Shown here in pieces: positions 15,718-26,105 of a stretch of 64,000 nucleotides of DNA. The notes beneath the pieces were generated by a model. The model searched no databases and had not been told where the DNA came from. It saw only the letters and a program-made list of their open reading frames with translations. Every line of letters begins with the position of its first letter. The first letter of the stretch is position 1. A program made the position numbers and the translations under genes. This stretch comes from Brevundimonas denitrificans (GTDB lineage: Bacteria; Pseudomonadota; Alphaproteobacteria; Caulobacterales; Caulobacteraceae): NCBI RefSeq assembly GCF_030160755.1, contig NZ_BSOY01000001.1, positions 60,992 to 124,991 on the forward strand, in the 5' to 3' direction.

Positions 15718-17550
15718 ATGCGACGGCGTCGATCTCCGCGCCCTGACGAAGGTCCCAGTTTGACGCCAAGGCCCGCCCTGTTTCTCATCAGCACGGCGGG
15801 CTCCCTGTTGCTGGCCTCCGCCGCAATCGCGGACCCGCGCGCCCAAATTCGCGGTGAGATGGACGCCGAACTGCGCGCGCAACTGATCCGCGCCGTCGGC
15901 GAGGTCGATGACGCGCCATCCAACCGGTTCGAGGCGCGGCGACGTGCGCGGGGCGCGATGGAGGCCGCTGAGGCGCTGTTGCGGTCCGAAGGCTATTATC
16001 AGCCCGTGCTTGAAGACATCGTCGAGGGCGAAGAGACGCCGGTCGCCATCGTCAACGTCACCCCGGGCCGCCGTTTTGAACTCGCCGAGGTCCAGGTGCT
16101 CTGGGCCGAACCGCCGCCGGACGAGGTGACCGGGACGGCTGTCCGCGGCGAGATCGGCCTGACCCCCGGCCAGCCCGGCCGCGCGGGCGACATCATTTCC
16201 GCCGAAGGCCGGATCGTCGCCGGCCTGACCCGCCGGGGATACGCCGACGCGGCAGCCCAGCCACGGCGGGTCGTGGTCGATCACGCCGCCTTCACGGTCC
16301 AGCCCAGTTTCCGCATCGCCTCGGGGCCGCTGGTGCGGCTGGACGGCGTCCGGCTGGAAACCCGCGGTCCGACCAATCCCGACTGGGTCGCCGCCCTGGC
16401 GCCCTGGTCGGAGGGCGAGGTCTATGACCCCGAGGACGTCGCCGAGCTGGAGCGTCGGCTGCTGGAGACCGGCGTCTATGACGGCGTCGGGGTGGCTCTC
16501 GCGCCGACCGACCAGACCAACGCCGAGGGCAACCGTCCGATCATCGTCACCCTGACCGACCGCCCGCGCCGCATCCTTGAGGCCGGGGCGACCTTCTCGA
16601 CCGCCGAGGGATCGGGCGTGGACCTGATCTGGACCTGGCACAACCAGTTCGGCCGCGCCGACACCCTCGTCTGGCAGGCCCGCGCGGCCGATGTCGACAG
16701 CCGGTTGGGCGTAGCGCTGAGTCTGCCGCACTGGCGTCATCCCGGCGAGACCCTGAGGCTGTCCGGCGCGCTGCTGAACGAGGACACCGACGCCTATCGC
16801 CGGACCGCCGTAGCCCTGGCCGCCGACCTGCAGCAGCGGCTCGGCAAGACGTCGTGGGTGAGCTACGGAGTCGGTCTGGACGCCGGCCAGTATGACGAAA
16901 ACCGCTTTGACCCGGTCACCCAGGCGCCGGTCAATTTCAACCGCGATCTGGTGATCCTCACCGGGCGCGCCAGCGCCTATCTGGACCGTTCAAATGATCC
17001 GCTGGACCCGACCACGGGCTGGCGGCTGTCCGCGTCGGCCCAGCCCACGGCGGTGGCCGGGGAGGATACGGTGCTGTTCCTTCGCACCGAGGCCCAGGCC
17101 ACCGCCTATCTGCCGCTTCAGGACGGAGCGAAAACGGTGCTGGCGGGGCGGGTGCGGATCGGCTCGATCTTCGGCGGCGAGGAACTGACCGTGCCGTCCG
17201 ACCGCCTGTTCTATTCAGGCGGCGGCGGTTCGGTGCGCGGATTCGAGTATCAGGGCGTCGGGCCGCGCCTGCCCGACAACACCCCGCGGGGCGGGCTGAG
17301 CCTGTTTGAGACCTCGGTCGAAATCCGGCGCGATGTCTGGCGCAACTTCCAGGCCGTGGCGTTCGTCGACGCGGGCGCGATCGGCTTCCAGGAGACGCCC
17401 AACTTCAACAACCTGCGCTACGGAGCCGGGTTGGGGGTGCGCTACAAGCTGCCGTTCGGTCCGATCCGCGCCGACATCGCCTTCCCGCTGGACCGCCGTG
17501 ACGGCGACGCCGATTTCCAGATCTATGTCAGCATCGGCCAGGCGTTTTGA
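15718..17550 (+). CDS. tamA: TamA-like Omp85 outer-membrane assembly protein
   Basis: A 610-residue Omp85-superfamily protein. After a signal peptide (LFLISTAGSLLLASAAIADP) come three POTRA-like domains (about residues 45-265) and a C-terminal 16-strand barrel with the hallmark VRGF loop motif (GGGGSVRGFEYQGVGPR) and a terminal strand ending in Phe. With TamB it forms the translocation and assembly module linking inner and outer membranes. A TTG at 15760 with AAGGT 7 bases upstream gives a more typical signal peptide and may be the true start. The gene overlaps tamB by 4 bases (TTGA). Confidence 0.93.
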   Translation: MRRRRSPRPDEGPSLTPRPALFLISTAGSLLLASAAIADPRAQIRGEMDAELRAQLIRAVGEVDDAPSNRFEARRRARGAMEAAEALLRSEGYYQPVLEDIVEGEETPVAIVNVTPGRRFELAEVQVLWAEPPPDEVTGTAVRGEIGLTPGQPGRAGDIISAEGRIVAGLTRRGYADAAAQPRRVVVDHAAFTVQPSFRIASGPLVRLDGVRLETRGPTNPDWVAALAPWSEGEVYDPEDVAELERRLLETGVYDGVGVALAPTDQTNAEGNRPIIVTLTDRPRRILEAGATFSTAEGSGVDLIWTWHNQFGRADTLVWQARAADVDSRLGVALSLPHWRHPGETLRLSGALLNEDTDAYRRTAVALAADLQQRLGKTSWVSYGVGLDAGQYDENRFDPVTQAPVNFNRDLVILTGRASAYLDRSNDPLDPTTGWRLSASAQPTAVAGEDTVLFLRTEAQATAYLPLQDGAKTVLAGRVRIGSIFGGEELTVPSDRLFYSGGGGSVRGFEYQGVGPRLPDNTPRGGLSLFETSVEIRRDVWRNFQAVAFVDAGAIGFQETPNFNNLRYGAGLGVRYKLPFGPIRADIAFPLDRRDGDADFQIYVSIGQAF

Positions 17551-20500
17551 CCGACGCCGCCCCTCCCCCCGACGACGCGCCCGACACGCCCGCTGAAACG
17601 GCGAAGAAGAAGCGCACGCGGCTGCAGGCCCTGGCCTTCTTCGGCGGCATGGCGGCGGCTGTTGTGGCGGCGCTGCTGATCGTCGTCGCGGTCGGCGGTC
17701 GGATGTATCTGCTGTCGGACTCGGGGCGCGGACTGGTGACCAGTTTCGTCGCCGGCAAGAAGCTCGGCCGGTACGGCCGGATCAATGTCGAGGGGGTGCG
17801 CGGCGATCTGTTCGACGACTTCACCATCGACCGAGTCACCGTCACCGACGCCCGGGGCGTTTGGCTGGAGGCGCGCAAGGTCCGCGTCGACTGGGACTGG
17901 TGGCCGCTGATCACCCGCCGGTTCCACGCCACCGACGTCGAGGCCGAAGTCATCCGCCTGATCCGCCGCCCGGATGTCGAACCCTCGACCGAGCCGCCGG
18001 GTCCGCAGCCGCTCTCCGTCGATATCGACCGCTTCAGCGCCGACGTCGAACTGCTGGAAGGCTTCAGTCGGGAATACGGTCGCTGGAAACTGTCCGGCGA
18101 GGCGAACGTGCCGCGCAAGGGCTCGAAGTCGGCCCTTGTCAACGCCGTCAGCAACAGCCGGCCGGGCGACTATCTGCGCCTCAATGCGACGATCGGGGAC
18201 CGCCTTGAGGATCTGCGGCTGAACCTACGAGCCAATGAGGCCCGTGGCGGGCCGCTGGCGGGCGCCCTCGGCTATTCCCCGGACCAGCCCTTCTTCGCCA
18301 CGGCCGTGGTCAATGGCGAGGTCATCGACGCCGTGGTGCGCACCGGCGACTTTGTGCCGCTGGTGATCAAGGGCCGCTACGGCGAGACCCGGACCCGGAT
18401 CTCCGGCTTTGCCGACTTCTCCGGCTCGGACTTGCTGGCGCCCTTCGCCGAGCGGATCGGCCGCACCGCCCGGTTCGGCTTCGCGACCTCGAGCGACAGC
18501 AATGACGACGGCCGGATCGGCGTGGGCTGGCGGCTGATCGCCGAAAATCTCCAGTCCCGGGCCAGCGGCGAGATCAGGCTCAAAGACCAGGGCAGTCCGG
18601 ACGGGATCACCCTCGACATCTCGACCCGGTCGCTGACCCGGCTGGTCGGTCAGGACGCGGGAGGCCCGGCGGCCTATCGGGGCGTGTTCCGGGGCGGCGC
18701 CGCCCGGTGGCGGCTGGACGGTTCCGTGGACGTGATCGGCGCCGAGGCCGCAAGCTATCGGGTGCAACGCATCCGGGGGCCGTTGAACGTTCGGGTCCGG
18801 CAGGGACGGATGGATCTTGACGGCGACCTCCGCGCCGCGGGCGGCTCGAGCGCGGGCATTGTCGGCGGCCTGTTGGGCGCAACCCCCCGCCTGTCGTTTG
18901 AAGTGCTGCGCCAGGCGGACGGCGCCATCCTGCTCGAGCGGGTCAACCTGACCGGGGCGGCCCTGACCGTCGCGGGTTCGGGCGGACGCACCCTGGTCGG
19001 CGCGCTTGGATTCCGCGGACAGGCCGAGATCACGGACGCCTCGCGACTGCGCAAGGGCGCGCGGGGGCGGTTCGGCGGACCGATCTCGGCCTCGGCGACG
19101 CGCACGGGCGCGCCGTGGCGGCTGACCTTCGACGGACGCGGGCGCGGCCTGGCCGTCGGCATGGATGAACTGGACCGCTTGCTGGGCGCGACGCCCCGAC
19201 TGCAACTGACCGGGGCGCTAGACAAGGGCCGTATAGCGGTCGAGCAGGCGCAACTGACCGGCGCCCAGGGCTCGGCCGCCGCCCGGGGACTCATCGAGAG
19301 CGACGGCCGGCTGCGCCTGGCGCTGAACTGGAACGCCCGGGGACCGTTCGGCGTCGGACCCGTGGCCATCGACGGCGCCATGACCGGCCAGGGGGCGCTG
19401 ACCGGCACCCTGGCCGAACCGCGCGCCGATCTGACCGCCGCCTTCGGCAAGGTCAACGCCGGCGCGCTGGCCCTGACCGATGTGGAGATGATCCTGAGCT
19501 TCCGGCGCGGGGCCGACGCCTCGGACGGGCGGGTCGCCCTGACCGGCGGTTCGAACTATGGACCGGCGCGGGCCAGCGGGAATTTCTTCCTCGGCGGCGA
19601 TCGGCTGCGGCTGACCGACGTTGACCTGAACGCCGGCGGTGTCGCGGCCCAGGGCGCGATCGCCCTGTCGAACAACGTCCCCTCCAGCGCCGATCTGACC
19701 TTCACCGCCCGCCCCGGCGCCTTTCTGGCCTCCGGCACGGCCGACGGCCGCATCCGCCTGACAGAAGGCGCGGGCGCCGAGACGGCGATCCTCGATGTCA
19801 CGGGACGCAATGTGCGGTTCGCCGGATCGACCTGGGTCATCCGCACCCTCGACCTGAACGGCCGCGGCACGCTCGAGCGTCTGCCCTTCACCCTGAAGGC
19901 CGATGTGGGCGGAGCGACGCCCGTGTCGTTCGACGGGACCGGCGTCTATTCGCGCAGCGGCCCATCCCAGACCGTCGTGCTTGAGGGCGGCGGCCGGGTG
20001 CGGGAGATCGCCTTCACCACCCGCAATCCCGCCGTCATCGCCCTGTCCGGCGACGGCCGCGTCGCGCGGGTCGATCTCGGCATCGGCGGCGGCGTGCTGC
20101 TGGGCGAACTGCGCCAGGATTCCCGCGCCGCCATCATCGAGGCCAATCTGACCAGCGTCGATCTCGGTTCGCTGATCCAGGACATGCGCGGACGGGTGAC
20201 CGGCCGGCTGTCGCTGCGCGGGGCCGGCGACGACCTCTCTGGGTCCGCCAACATCACCCTCGACGACATACGCAGCATCGATGCGCCGCGCGGGATCGCC
20301 GTCGACGGCACTGTGAACGCCCTGCTGCTCAACAACACCCTGCGCATCCAGGCCAACGCCGCCGACGGCGACGCGGTCCGGGCCGTGGCCGACATCACCC
20401 TGCCGGTCGAAGCCTCCGCCGCGCCGCTGCGGCTGGCCATCGCGCGGACCCGGGACATGTCGGGCGAGATTTCGATCCAGGGTCAGATCCAGCCGATCTG

Positions 20501-21773
20501 GGACCTGCTGGCCGGCGGCGAGCGCTCGCTGTCCGGCCAGGTCAACGCCCGCGCCACGCTGGCGGGGTCCCTGGCCGAGCCGCGCCTGAACGGACGGCTG
20601 GACCTGCAACAGGGCAGCTTCCGCGACAGCGCCACGGGCGTGCGCCTCGACAACATCACCCTCGCCAGCCGGTTCGACGACACCACGGGTCTGGTCGAGA
20701 GCTTCAGCGCCGTCGACGGCACGGGCGGATCGGTCAGCGGCAACGGGCGGATCGGCCTGAAACAGGGCTCCGGCTCCAGCTTCCAGCTGCTGCTCAACCG
20801 CTTCCGCATCATCGACAACGACATCGCCGAAGCCAAGGCGTCGGGCCTGCTCACCGTGACCCGCGGCGTGGAAGGCAACATCACCCTGAGCGGCGAGATG
20901 GATATCGACGAGGCGCGTATCGAGGCCAATCCGCCCGGATCGACCGGGATCGTCCGGATGGACGTCATCGAGATCAACCGGCCCGGCGGCGATGTCCCCG
21001 AGGAGGATCAGAACCGGCAGCGCGGCCTGCAGTTCGGCCTCGATATCGCCCTGCGCTCGCCCGGCGGCGATGTCCGGGTGATCGGGCGCGGGTTGAACGT
21101 CGAGATGAACGTCGACGCCCGGGTGACGGGCACGATCGCCCGGCCGATCCTGAGCGGCACGGCGCGGGTGGTGCGCGGCGACTATGATTTCGCCGGCAAG
21201 CGGTTCGTCTTCGACGAGCGCGGCACGGTGACCCTGTCGACCAATCCCGAACAGATCCGGCTGAACCTGACCGCGACGCGCGACGATCCGGCCCTGACCG
21301 CCACCATCCGCGTCACCGGCACGGCGGCGCGACCTGTGATCGTTCTCACCTCGACCCCGGCCCTGCCCCAGGACGAGATCCTGTCCCAGGTGCTGTTCGG
21401 GCGCTCGGCGTCGCAGCTGTCAGGTTTCGAGGCCGCCCAGCTGGCCGCGGGCGTGGCGGCGCTGGCCGGGGGCGGCGGCTTCGATGTGATCGGGAATCTG
21501 AGAGAGCTGGCCGGACTGGACCGGCTGTCGTTCGGCGGCGAGGCCTCGGGCCTGACGGTCGCGGGCGGCCGCTACATCACCGACGACGTCTATCTCGAGA
21601 TCATCGGCGGCGGCGAGAACGGCGCGGCGGTCAATGTCGAATGGCAGGTGCGCCGGAACCTGACCATCAGTTCGAAATTCGGGGGACAGGGCGAAGCCAG
21701 CCTGTCGATCCGCTGGCGCCGGCAATCCCGCGAGACGGGCGCCGGTCGCGAGGACCGACGCCCGAACCGGTGA
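17547..21773 (+). CDS. tamB: TamB-like AsmA-family translocation/assembly module protein
   Basis: A 1408-residue protein, starting at a TTG inside the tamA stop region. An N-terminal transmembrane helix (about residues 27-50) anchors it to the inner membrane. A very long, Gly-rich, beta-repeat body would span the periplasm as a lipid-binding taco-shaped helix. The C-terminal DUF490 domain, with motifs such as GDYDFAGKRFVFDERG and LPQDEILSQVLFGRS, contacts TamA. The family takes part in outer-membrane protein assembly and phospholipid transport. The layout and overlap with tamA support a functional pair. Confidence 0.95.
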   Translation: MTDAAPPPDDAPDTPAETAKKKRTRLQALAFFGGMAAAVVAALLIVVAVGGRMYLLSDSGRGLVTSFVAGKKLGRYGRINVEGVRGDLFDDFTIDRVTVTDARGVWLEARKVRVDWDWWPLITRRFHATDVEAEVIRLIRRPDVEPSTEPPGPQPLSVDIDRFSADVELLEGFSREYGRWKLSGEANVPRKGSKSALVNAVSNSRPGDYLRLNATIGDRLEDLRLNLRANEARGGPLAGALGYSPDQPFFATAVVNGEVIDAVVRTGDFVPLVIKGRYGETRTRISGFADFSGSDLLAPFAERIGRTARFGFATSSDSNDDGRIGVGWRLIAENLQSRASGEIRLKDQGSPDGITLDISTRSLTRLVGQDAGGPAAYRGVFRGGAARWRLDGSVDVIGAEAASYRVQRIRGPLNVRVRQGRMDLDGDLRAAGGSSAGIVGGLLGATPRLSFEVLRQADGAILLERVNLTGAALTVAGSGGRTLVGALGFRGQAEITDASRLRKGARGRFGGPISASATRTGAPWRLTFDGRGRGLAVGMDELDRLLGATPRLQLTGALDKGRIAVEQAQLTGAQGSAAARGLIESDGRLRLALNWNARGPFGVGPVAIDGAMTGQGALTGTLAEPRADLTAAFGKVNAGALALTDVEMILSFRRGADASDGRVALTGGSNYGPARASGNFFLGGDRLRLTDVDLNAGGVAAQGAIALSNNVPSSADLTFTARPGAFLASGTADGRIRLTEGAGAETAILDVTGRNVRFAGSTWVIRTLDLNGRGTLERLPFTLKADVGGATPVSFDGTGVYSRSGPSQTVVLEGGGRVREIAFTTRNPAVIALSGDGRVARVDLGIGGGVLLGELRQDSRAAIIEANLTSVDLGSLIQDMRGRVTGRLSLRGAGDDLSGSANITLDDIRSIDAPRGIAVDGTVNALLLNNTLRIQANAADGDAVRAVADITLPVEASAAPLRLAIARTRDMSGEISIQGQIQPIWDLLAGGERSLSGQVNARATLAGSLAEPRLNGRLDLQQGSFRDSATGVRLDNITLASRFDDTTGLVESFSAVDGTGGSVSGNGRIGLKQGSGSSFQLLLNRFRIIDNDIAEAKASGLLTVTRGVEGNITLSGEMDIDEARIEANPPGSTGIVRMDVIEINRPGGDVPEEDQNRQRGLQFGLDIALRSPGGDVRVIGRGLNVEMNVDARVTGTIARPILSGTARVVRGDYDFAGKRFVFDERGTVTLSTNPEQIRLNLTATRDDPALTATIRVTGTAARPVIVLTSTPALPQDEILSQVLFGRSASQLSGFEAAQLAAGVAALAGGGGFDVIGNLRELAGLDRLSFGGEASGLTVAGGRYITDDVYLEIIGGGENGAAVNVEWQVRRNLTISSKFGGQGEASLSIRWRRQSRETGAGREDRRPNR

Positions 21774-21779
21774 TCCGCC

Positions 21780-22307
21780 CTACTGGGCGGCCGCCATACG
21801 GATTCTGTCGAGCGCGCGCGCGCCGCGGATGCCGGCGACATGCAGGACCAGCTGGATGACCAGAATCACGAAGCCGACATAGACCTGCCAGGTCGGCGCA
21901 GCCGCCGTCTCAGGCATGCCTTCCTGACCGGCCATCATCATCCCGAACACGCCGGACACCAGGCCGAAGGCGACGAGGATGGCGAAGATGATCGGGATCA
22001 CGACATTGGGCTTGGTCCACTGGACGAGGCCGAGCACCAGCTGGATGACGCAGATGCCGATCGCGCTCCACATGGCGATCTGCATGGCCATCGCGCCCAT
22101 CCCCGCCATTTCCGGCGCATCCGCGGCCGCCTCGGCCATCGCCGCCTCGATTTCGGCGGAACCGCCGGACATCAACAGGAACACGCCGACAGCGCCCCAT
22201 ATCACGCCCAGGAAGATCGCCAGGGCGCTGGCCCGGGCGGCGCCGATCGCTTCGGCCTCGGTCGTTATCGGCGCGGTCGGATTCGACGCCTTGATCCAGT
22301 CAGTCAT
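21780..22307 (-). CDS. Multi-pass membrane protein of unknown function
   Basis: A 175-residue protein with four hydrophobic segments (about residues 27-45, 72-92, 100-120 and 138-158). GAGGGA precedes the ATG at 22307, which is why the longer upstream start was not used. A Met/Ala-rich acidic loop (EIEAAMAEAAADAPEMAG) lies between the first two helices. No family is recognised. It converges on tamB with a 6-base gap. Confidence 0.75.
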   Translation of the reverse strand: MTDWIKASNPTAPITTEAEAIGAARASALAIFLGVIWGAVGVFLLMSGGSAEIEAAMAEAAADAPEMAGMGAMAMQIAMWSAIGICVIQLVLGLVQWTKPNVVIPIIFAILVAFGLVSGVFGMMMAGQEGMPETAAAPTWQVYVGFVILVIQLVLHVAGIRGARALDRIRMAAAQ

Positions 22308-22415
22308 TGAGTAGTCCCTCCCGTGAAGATGACCGGAGCCTAGCCCGCTCGCGCCCGAGGCGAAACCCATCCGTCACCTTCACCTTTCCGGCCCGTACCG
22401 CTAGGGTTCGCCCGC

Positions 22416-23666
22416 ATGCGGATTCTGCCCCCCGACCAGATCGTGCTCGACCATGTCGCGGCGCGCGAAACCGCCATCGTCGGCCGCGCGGTCGACTGGG
22501 CGAACGTCAGTTCGGGCAGCCGGAACGCGAGCGGGCTGGCGCATGTTCTGGCGCTGCTTGAAGCGGAAGCCCGGCGCCTGCCGGCGGAGGTCGTGCGCAT
22601 CCCGACCCAGGCCTCCACCAGCGTCGGCGACGACGGCGCGGTGCGGACCGAGGCCCATGCCGACGCCCTGAAGATCACCGCCCGGCCGGACGCGCCGATC
22701 CAGGTCGTGCTCACCGGCCACTATGACACCGTCTTCCCGGCGGAGAGCCCGTTCCAGAGCGTCTCCACCCGCCCGGACGGCGCCCTGAACGGCCCGGGGA
22801 TCGCCGACATGAAGGGCGGGATTTCGGTGCTGCTGGCGGCGCTGGAAGCGTTTGAGACCCATCCCGATCGCGAGCGCGTCGGCTGGACCGTCCTGCTGTC
22901 GCCCGACGAGGAGATCGGCTCGCCCGCCTCCGCCCCGCTGCTGGCCGAGCTCGGCGCGCGCGGCCATGTCGGCATGACCTATGAGCCGGCGCTCGCGGAC
23001 GGAACCCTGGCTGGAGCGCGCAAGGGCAGCGGCAACTATCATCTGATCGTCACCGGCAAGGCGGCCCACGCCGGCCGCGCCTTCCATGAGGGCGCCAACG
23101 CCGTCGCCGGCGCGGCCATCATCGCCGCCCGCCTGCACGCCCTGAACGGTCAGCGCGAGGGCGTGACCGTCAATGTGGCCAGGATCAGCGGCGGCGGGGC
23201 GCTGAACGTCGTGGCCGACAACGCCGTGGTGCGGTTCAACGTCCGCGTGCCCGACGCCCAGTCATCGGCCTGGATCGCCGAGACGGTGCGCGGCATCGCT
23301 GCCGAGCCCCCCTTCCCCGGCCTGACCCTGGACCTGCACGGCGACATGACCCGCGCGCCCAAGCCGATGGACGCCAGCCAGACCGCCCTGTTCGAGGCCG
23401 TGCGCGAGACCGGCGCCCTGCTGGGCCAGCCGATCGCCTGGAAGCCGTCGGGCGGAGTTTGCGAGGGCAACAATCTGCACGCCGCCGGCCTCCCCAATAT
23501 CGACACCCTCGGCGTGCTGGGCGGCGACATCCATTCGGACCAGGAGTTCGCCTGGCCCGCCAGCTTCGTCGCACGGGCGCAGCTCAGCGCCCTGATCCTG
23601 TGCAAGATCGCCTCGGGCGAGATCGATGCGCTGAAACTCAAGTCCCTGCGTCTGGAGACGATGTAA
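22416..23666 (+). CDS. M20-family metallohydrolase heading the arginine catabolic operon
   Basis: A 416-residue M20 peptidase/deacylase. Metal ligands are visible in GHYDTVFP, GPGIADMKGG, DEEIGS and the C-terminal IHSDQEF, and a dimerisation domain (HAGRAFHEGANAVAGAA) is inserted. M20 enzymes remove acyl groups from amino acids, for example N-succinyl-diaminopimelate. It begins the operon for the arginine succinyltransferase pathway, 4 bases before astA. The usual last enzyme, AstE (an M14-type succinylglutamate desuccinylase), is not nearby. I infer that this hydrolase may cleave N-succinylglutamate in its place. Other acyl-amino acids remain possible. Confidence 0.88.
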   Translation: MRILPPDQIVLDHVAARETAIVGRAVDWANVSSGSRNASGLAHVLALLEAEARRLPAEVVRIPTQASTSVGDDGAVRTEAHADALKITARPDAPIQVVLTGHYDTVFPAESPFQSVSTRPDGALNGPGIADMKGGISVLLAALEAFETHPDRERVGWTVLLSPDEEIGSPASAPLLAELGARGHVGMTYEPALADGTLAGARKGSGNYHLIVTGKAAHAGRAFHEGANAVAGAAIIAARLHALNGQREGVTVNVARISGGGALNVVADNAVVRFNVRVPDAQSSAWIAETVRGIAAEPPFPGLTLDLHGDMTRAPKPMDASQTALFEAVRETGALLGQPIAWKPSGGVCEGNNLHAAGLPNIDTLGVLGGDIHSDQEFAWPASFVARAQLSALILCKIASGEIDALKLKSLRLETM

Positions 23667-23670
23667 CCCC

Positions 23671-24678
23671 ATGCTCGTCGTCCGACCCGCCGGCCCCGCC
23701 GATCTCGACTTCCTGCTGGAGCTGGCCATCCTGTCCGGGCCGGGCTTCACCAGCCTGCCCGAGGACCCGGACCAGCTGGCCGAGCGGCTGGACCTCAGCC
23801 GCGACAGCTTCGGCGGCGCGCTGGAGCCGCAGCAGCGCTGGTACACCCTGATGCTGGAGGAGACCGAGACCGGCGACGTCGACGGCATCGGCTCGGTCAA
23901 GGCGGCGGTCGGGCTGAACCGGCCCTTCTTCTCGTTCCGCGTGGTGACCAACACCCAGTCGTCGCCCTCGCTGGGCATCAAGCTGGAACAGAAGACCCTG
24001 GTGCTGGTCAATGAGTGCACCGGCTGGACCGAGGTCGGTTCTTTGTTCCTCAAGGCCGACCGGCGCAAGGGCGGCGCGGGGCGGCTGCTGAGCCAGTCGC
24101 GCTATATGCTGATCGGCGCCGAGCCGGACCTGTTCGCCGACACCGTCCTGGCCGAGCTGCGGGGCGTCTTCACGCCCGACGGCGCCTGTCCGTTCTGGGA
24201 TCATGTGGCGCACAAATTCTTCCCCATGGACTTCGATGAGGCCGACCGGATGACCGGCTCGACCGACAAACAATTCATCCTCGACCTCGCGCCGCGCCAC
24301 CCGATCTACATCGACCTGCTGCCCGAGCCGGCGCGGGCGGTGATCGGCAAGGTCCATCCCCAGGGCGTCCCGGCCATGGCCCTGCTGGAGAGCGAGGGCT
24401 TCCGCCCCAACGGCCTGATCGACATTTTCGACGCCGGTCCGACGGTGACCTGCGACCGCGACAACATCCGCACCGTGCGCGACGCCCGCCGCCTGACCGT
24501 CGCCGTGGCGCCGGAGGTCGAGGCCGACCTGCCGGCCCTGATCTCGACCGACAGCGTCAGCGGCTTCCGGTCGGTGCGTCAGCGGGCGGCCATCGAAGGT
24601 GACACGGTGACCCTGAACGCCGAGACCGCCGACGTGCTGCGCGTGCGGGCGGGCGATACGGTGCGGGTGAAGACGTGA
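23671..24678 (+). CDS. astA: Arginine N-succinyltransferase
   Basis: A 335-residue AstA/AruG, the first step of the AST pathway: succinyl-CoA plus L-arginine gives N2-succinylarginine. Family segments are the N-terminal VRPAGPADLDFLLELA, the TNTQSSPSLGIKLEQKTL-like core, LFLKADRRKGGAGRLLS (acyl-CoA-binding GNAT-like loop) and WDHVAHKFFPMDFDEAD. The length is normal. Translation is coupled to astD through a GTGA overlap. Confidence 0.95.
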   Translation: MLVVRPAGPADLDFLLELAILSGPGFTSLPEDPDQLAERLDLSRDSFGGALEPQQRWYTLMLEETETGDVDGIGSVKAAVGLNRPFFSFRVVTNTQSSPSLGIKLEQKTLVLVNECTGWTEVGSLFLKADRRKGGAGRLLSQSRYMLIGAEPDLFADTVLAELRGVFTPDGACPFWDHVAHKFFPMDFDEADRMTGSTDKQFILDLAPRHPIYIDLLPEPARAVIGKVHPQGVPAMALLESEGFRPNGLIDIFDAGPTVTCDRDNIRTVRDARRLTVAVAPEVEADLPALISTDSVSGFRSVRQRAAIEGDTVTLNAETADVLRVRAGDTVRVKT

Positions 24679-26105
24679 GCGACAGCATGACCCATTTCAA
24701 ATCCATCGACCCCGCCACCGGCGAAACCGTCTGGGAGGGCGCAGCCGCCTCGGCCGCCGAGGTGCAGGCCGCCGCCGACCGCGCCCGCGCGGCCTTTCCC
24801 GACTGGGCCGACCGGTCGCGTCAGGACCGGATCGATGCGGTCAAACGCTATCAGGCGGTGCTGAAGACCCGCGCGGCGCAGATGGCCGAGGCGATCAGCC
24901 GGGAGACCGGCAAGGCCCTGTGGGAGACCACGGCCGAACTCGGGGCCATGGCCGGCAAGGTCGACATCTCGATCCGCGCCTATGACGAGCGCACCGGCGA
25001 GCGCTCGACCGAGACCGGCTTCGGCCACGCGACCCTGCGCCACCGCCCGCACGGCGTGGCGGCGGTGCTGGGCCCGTTCAACTTCCCCGGACACCTGCCC
25101 AACGGCCATATCGTCCCCGCCCTGCTCGCCGGCGACACGGTCGTGTTCAAGCCGTCCGAAGAGACGCCCCTCATCGGCCAGCTGATGGCCGAGGCCTTCG
25201 CCGAGGCCGACCTGCCCGACGGCGTGGTCAATGTCGTCCAGGGCGGGCGCGACACCGGCGCGGCCCTGCTGGACAGCGGCATCGACGCCCTGATGTTCAC
25301 CGGCTCGGGCGCGGCGGGGGCGCATTTCCGGCGCAAATTCGCGGATGATCCGCACGTCATCCTCGCCCTCGAGCTGGGCGGCAACAATCCGCTGGTGGTG
25401 TGGGACGCGGCCGACGCGGAAGCCGTGGCCGGGATCGTGGTCCAGTCGGCCTTTGTGACGACGGGTCAACGCTGCTCGTGCGCCCGGCGGCTGATCGTGC
25501 CGGAAGGGTCGCAGGGCGATGCGATCGTCGAGGCGGTCAACGCCATGGTCGAGCGGCTGATCCTCGCCCCGTGGAACTCGACGCCCGAGCCCTATGCCGG
25601 GCCGCTGATCTCGGTGAAGGCGGCCGAGGCGGCGCTGAAGGCGCTGCAGGACCGGATCGACATGGGAGCCCGGGTGATCCGCGCCTCCGGTCCCGTCGGC
25701 AACCTGCCGGGCGCCTTCGTCAGCCCCGCCATCATCGACGTCACCGGCGTGGATGTGCCCGACGAGGAGATGTTCGCGCCCTTCCTGTCGGTGACCCGCG
25801 TCGCCAGCTTCGGCGCCGCCATCGCCGCCGCCAACGCCACCCGCTACGGCCTGTCCGCCGGCCTCGTCAGCGACGACCCGGCGAACTGGGAGCATTTCAT
25901 CCGCCGCATCCGCGCCGGAGTCGTGAACTTCAACCGCCCGACCACGGGCGCCGCGGGCGACATGCCCTTCGGCGGCCTGGGCGCCAGCGGCAACCACCGG
26001 CCGAGCGCCTGGTACGCCGCCGACTACTGCGCCTATCCGGTGGCCAGTTTCGAGGCGGGCTCGGTGAAAAATATCGAGAGCGAGATCAAGGGTTTGAGGG
26101 CGTGA
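24675..26105 (+). CDS. astD: Succinylglutamate-semialdehyde dehydrogenase
   Basis: A 476-residue aldehyde dehydrogenase that oxidises N-succinylglutamate semialdehyde to N-succinylglutamate with NAD+, the fourth step of the AST pathway. The general-base Glu is in LALELGGNNPL and the catalytic Cys in TTGQRCSCARRL. The NAD-binding GPFNFPGHLPNGHIVPAL motif is present. The GTG start overlaps astA and the stop overlaps astB, so three AST genes form a coupled run. The aminotransferase AstC that produces the substrate is not in this window. Confidence 0.95.
   Translation: MSDSMTHFKSIDPATGETVWEGAAASAAEVQAAADRARAAFPDWADRSRQDRIDAVKRYQAVLKTRAAQMAEAISRETGKALWETTAELGAMAGKVDISIRAYDERTGERSTETGFGHATLRHRPHGVAAVLGPFNFPGHLPNGHIVPALLAGDTVVFKPSEETPLIGQLMAEAFAEADLPDGVVNVVQGGRDTGAALLDSGIDALMFTGSGAAGAHFRRKFADDPHVILALELGGNNPLVVWDAADAEAVAGIVVQSAFVTTGQRCSCARRLIVPEGSQGDAIVEAVNAMVERLILAPWNSTPEPYAGPLISVKAAEAALKALQDRIDMGARVIRASGPVGNLPGAFVSPAIIDVTGVDVPDEEMFAPFLSVTRVASFGAAIAAANATRYGLSAGLVSDDPANWEHFIRRIRAGVVNFNRPTTGAAGDMPFGGLGASGNHRPSAWYAADYCAYPVASFEAGSVKNIESEIKGLRA

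Noticed and set aside
13370..15769. 800-codon minus-strand frame over the hybrid kinase and CoA-transferase
   Set aside because: The sequence is Arg/Pro/Gly-rich with no domain, while the overlapping frame encodes a clear histidine kinase.
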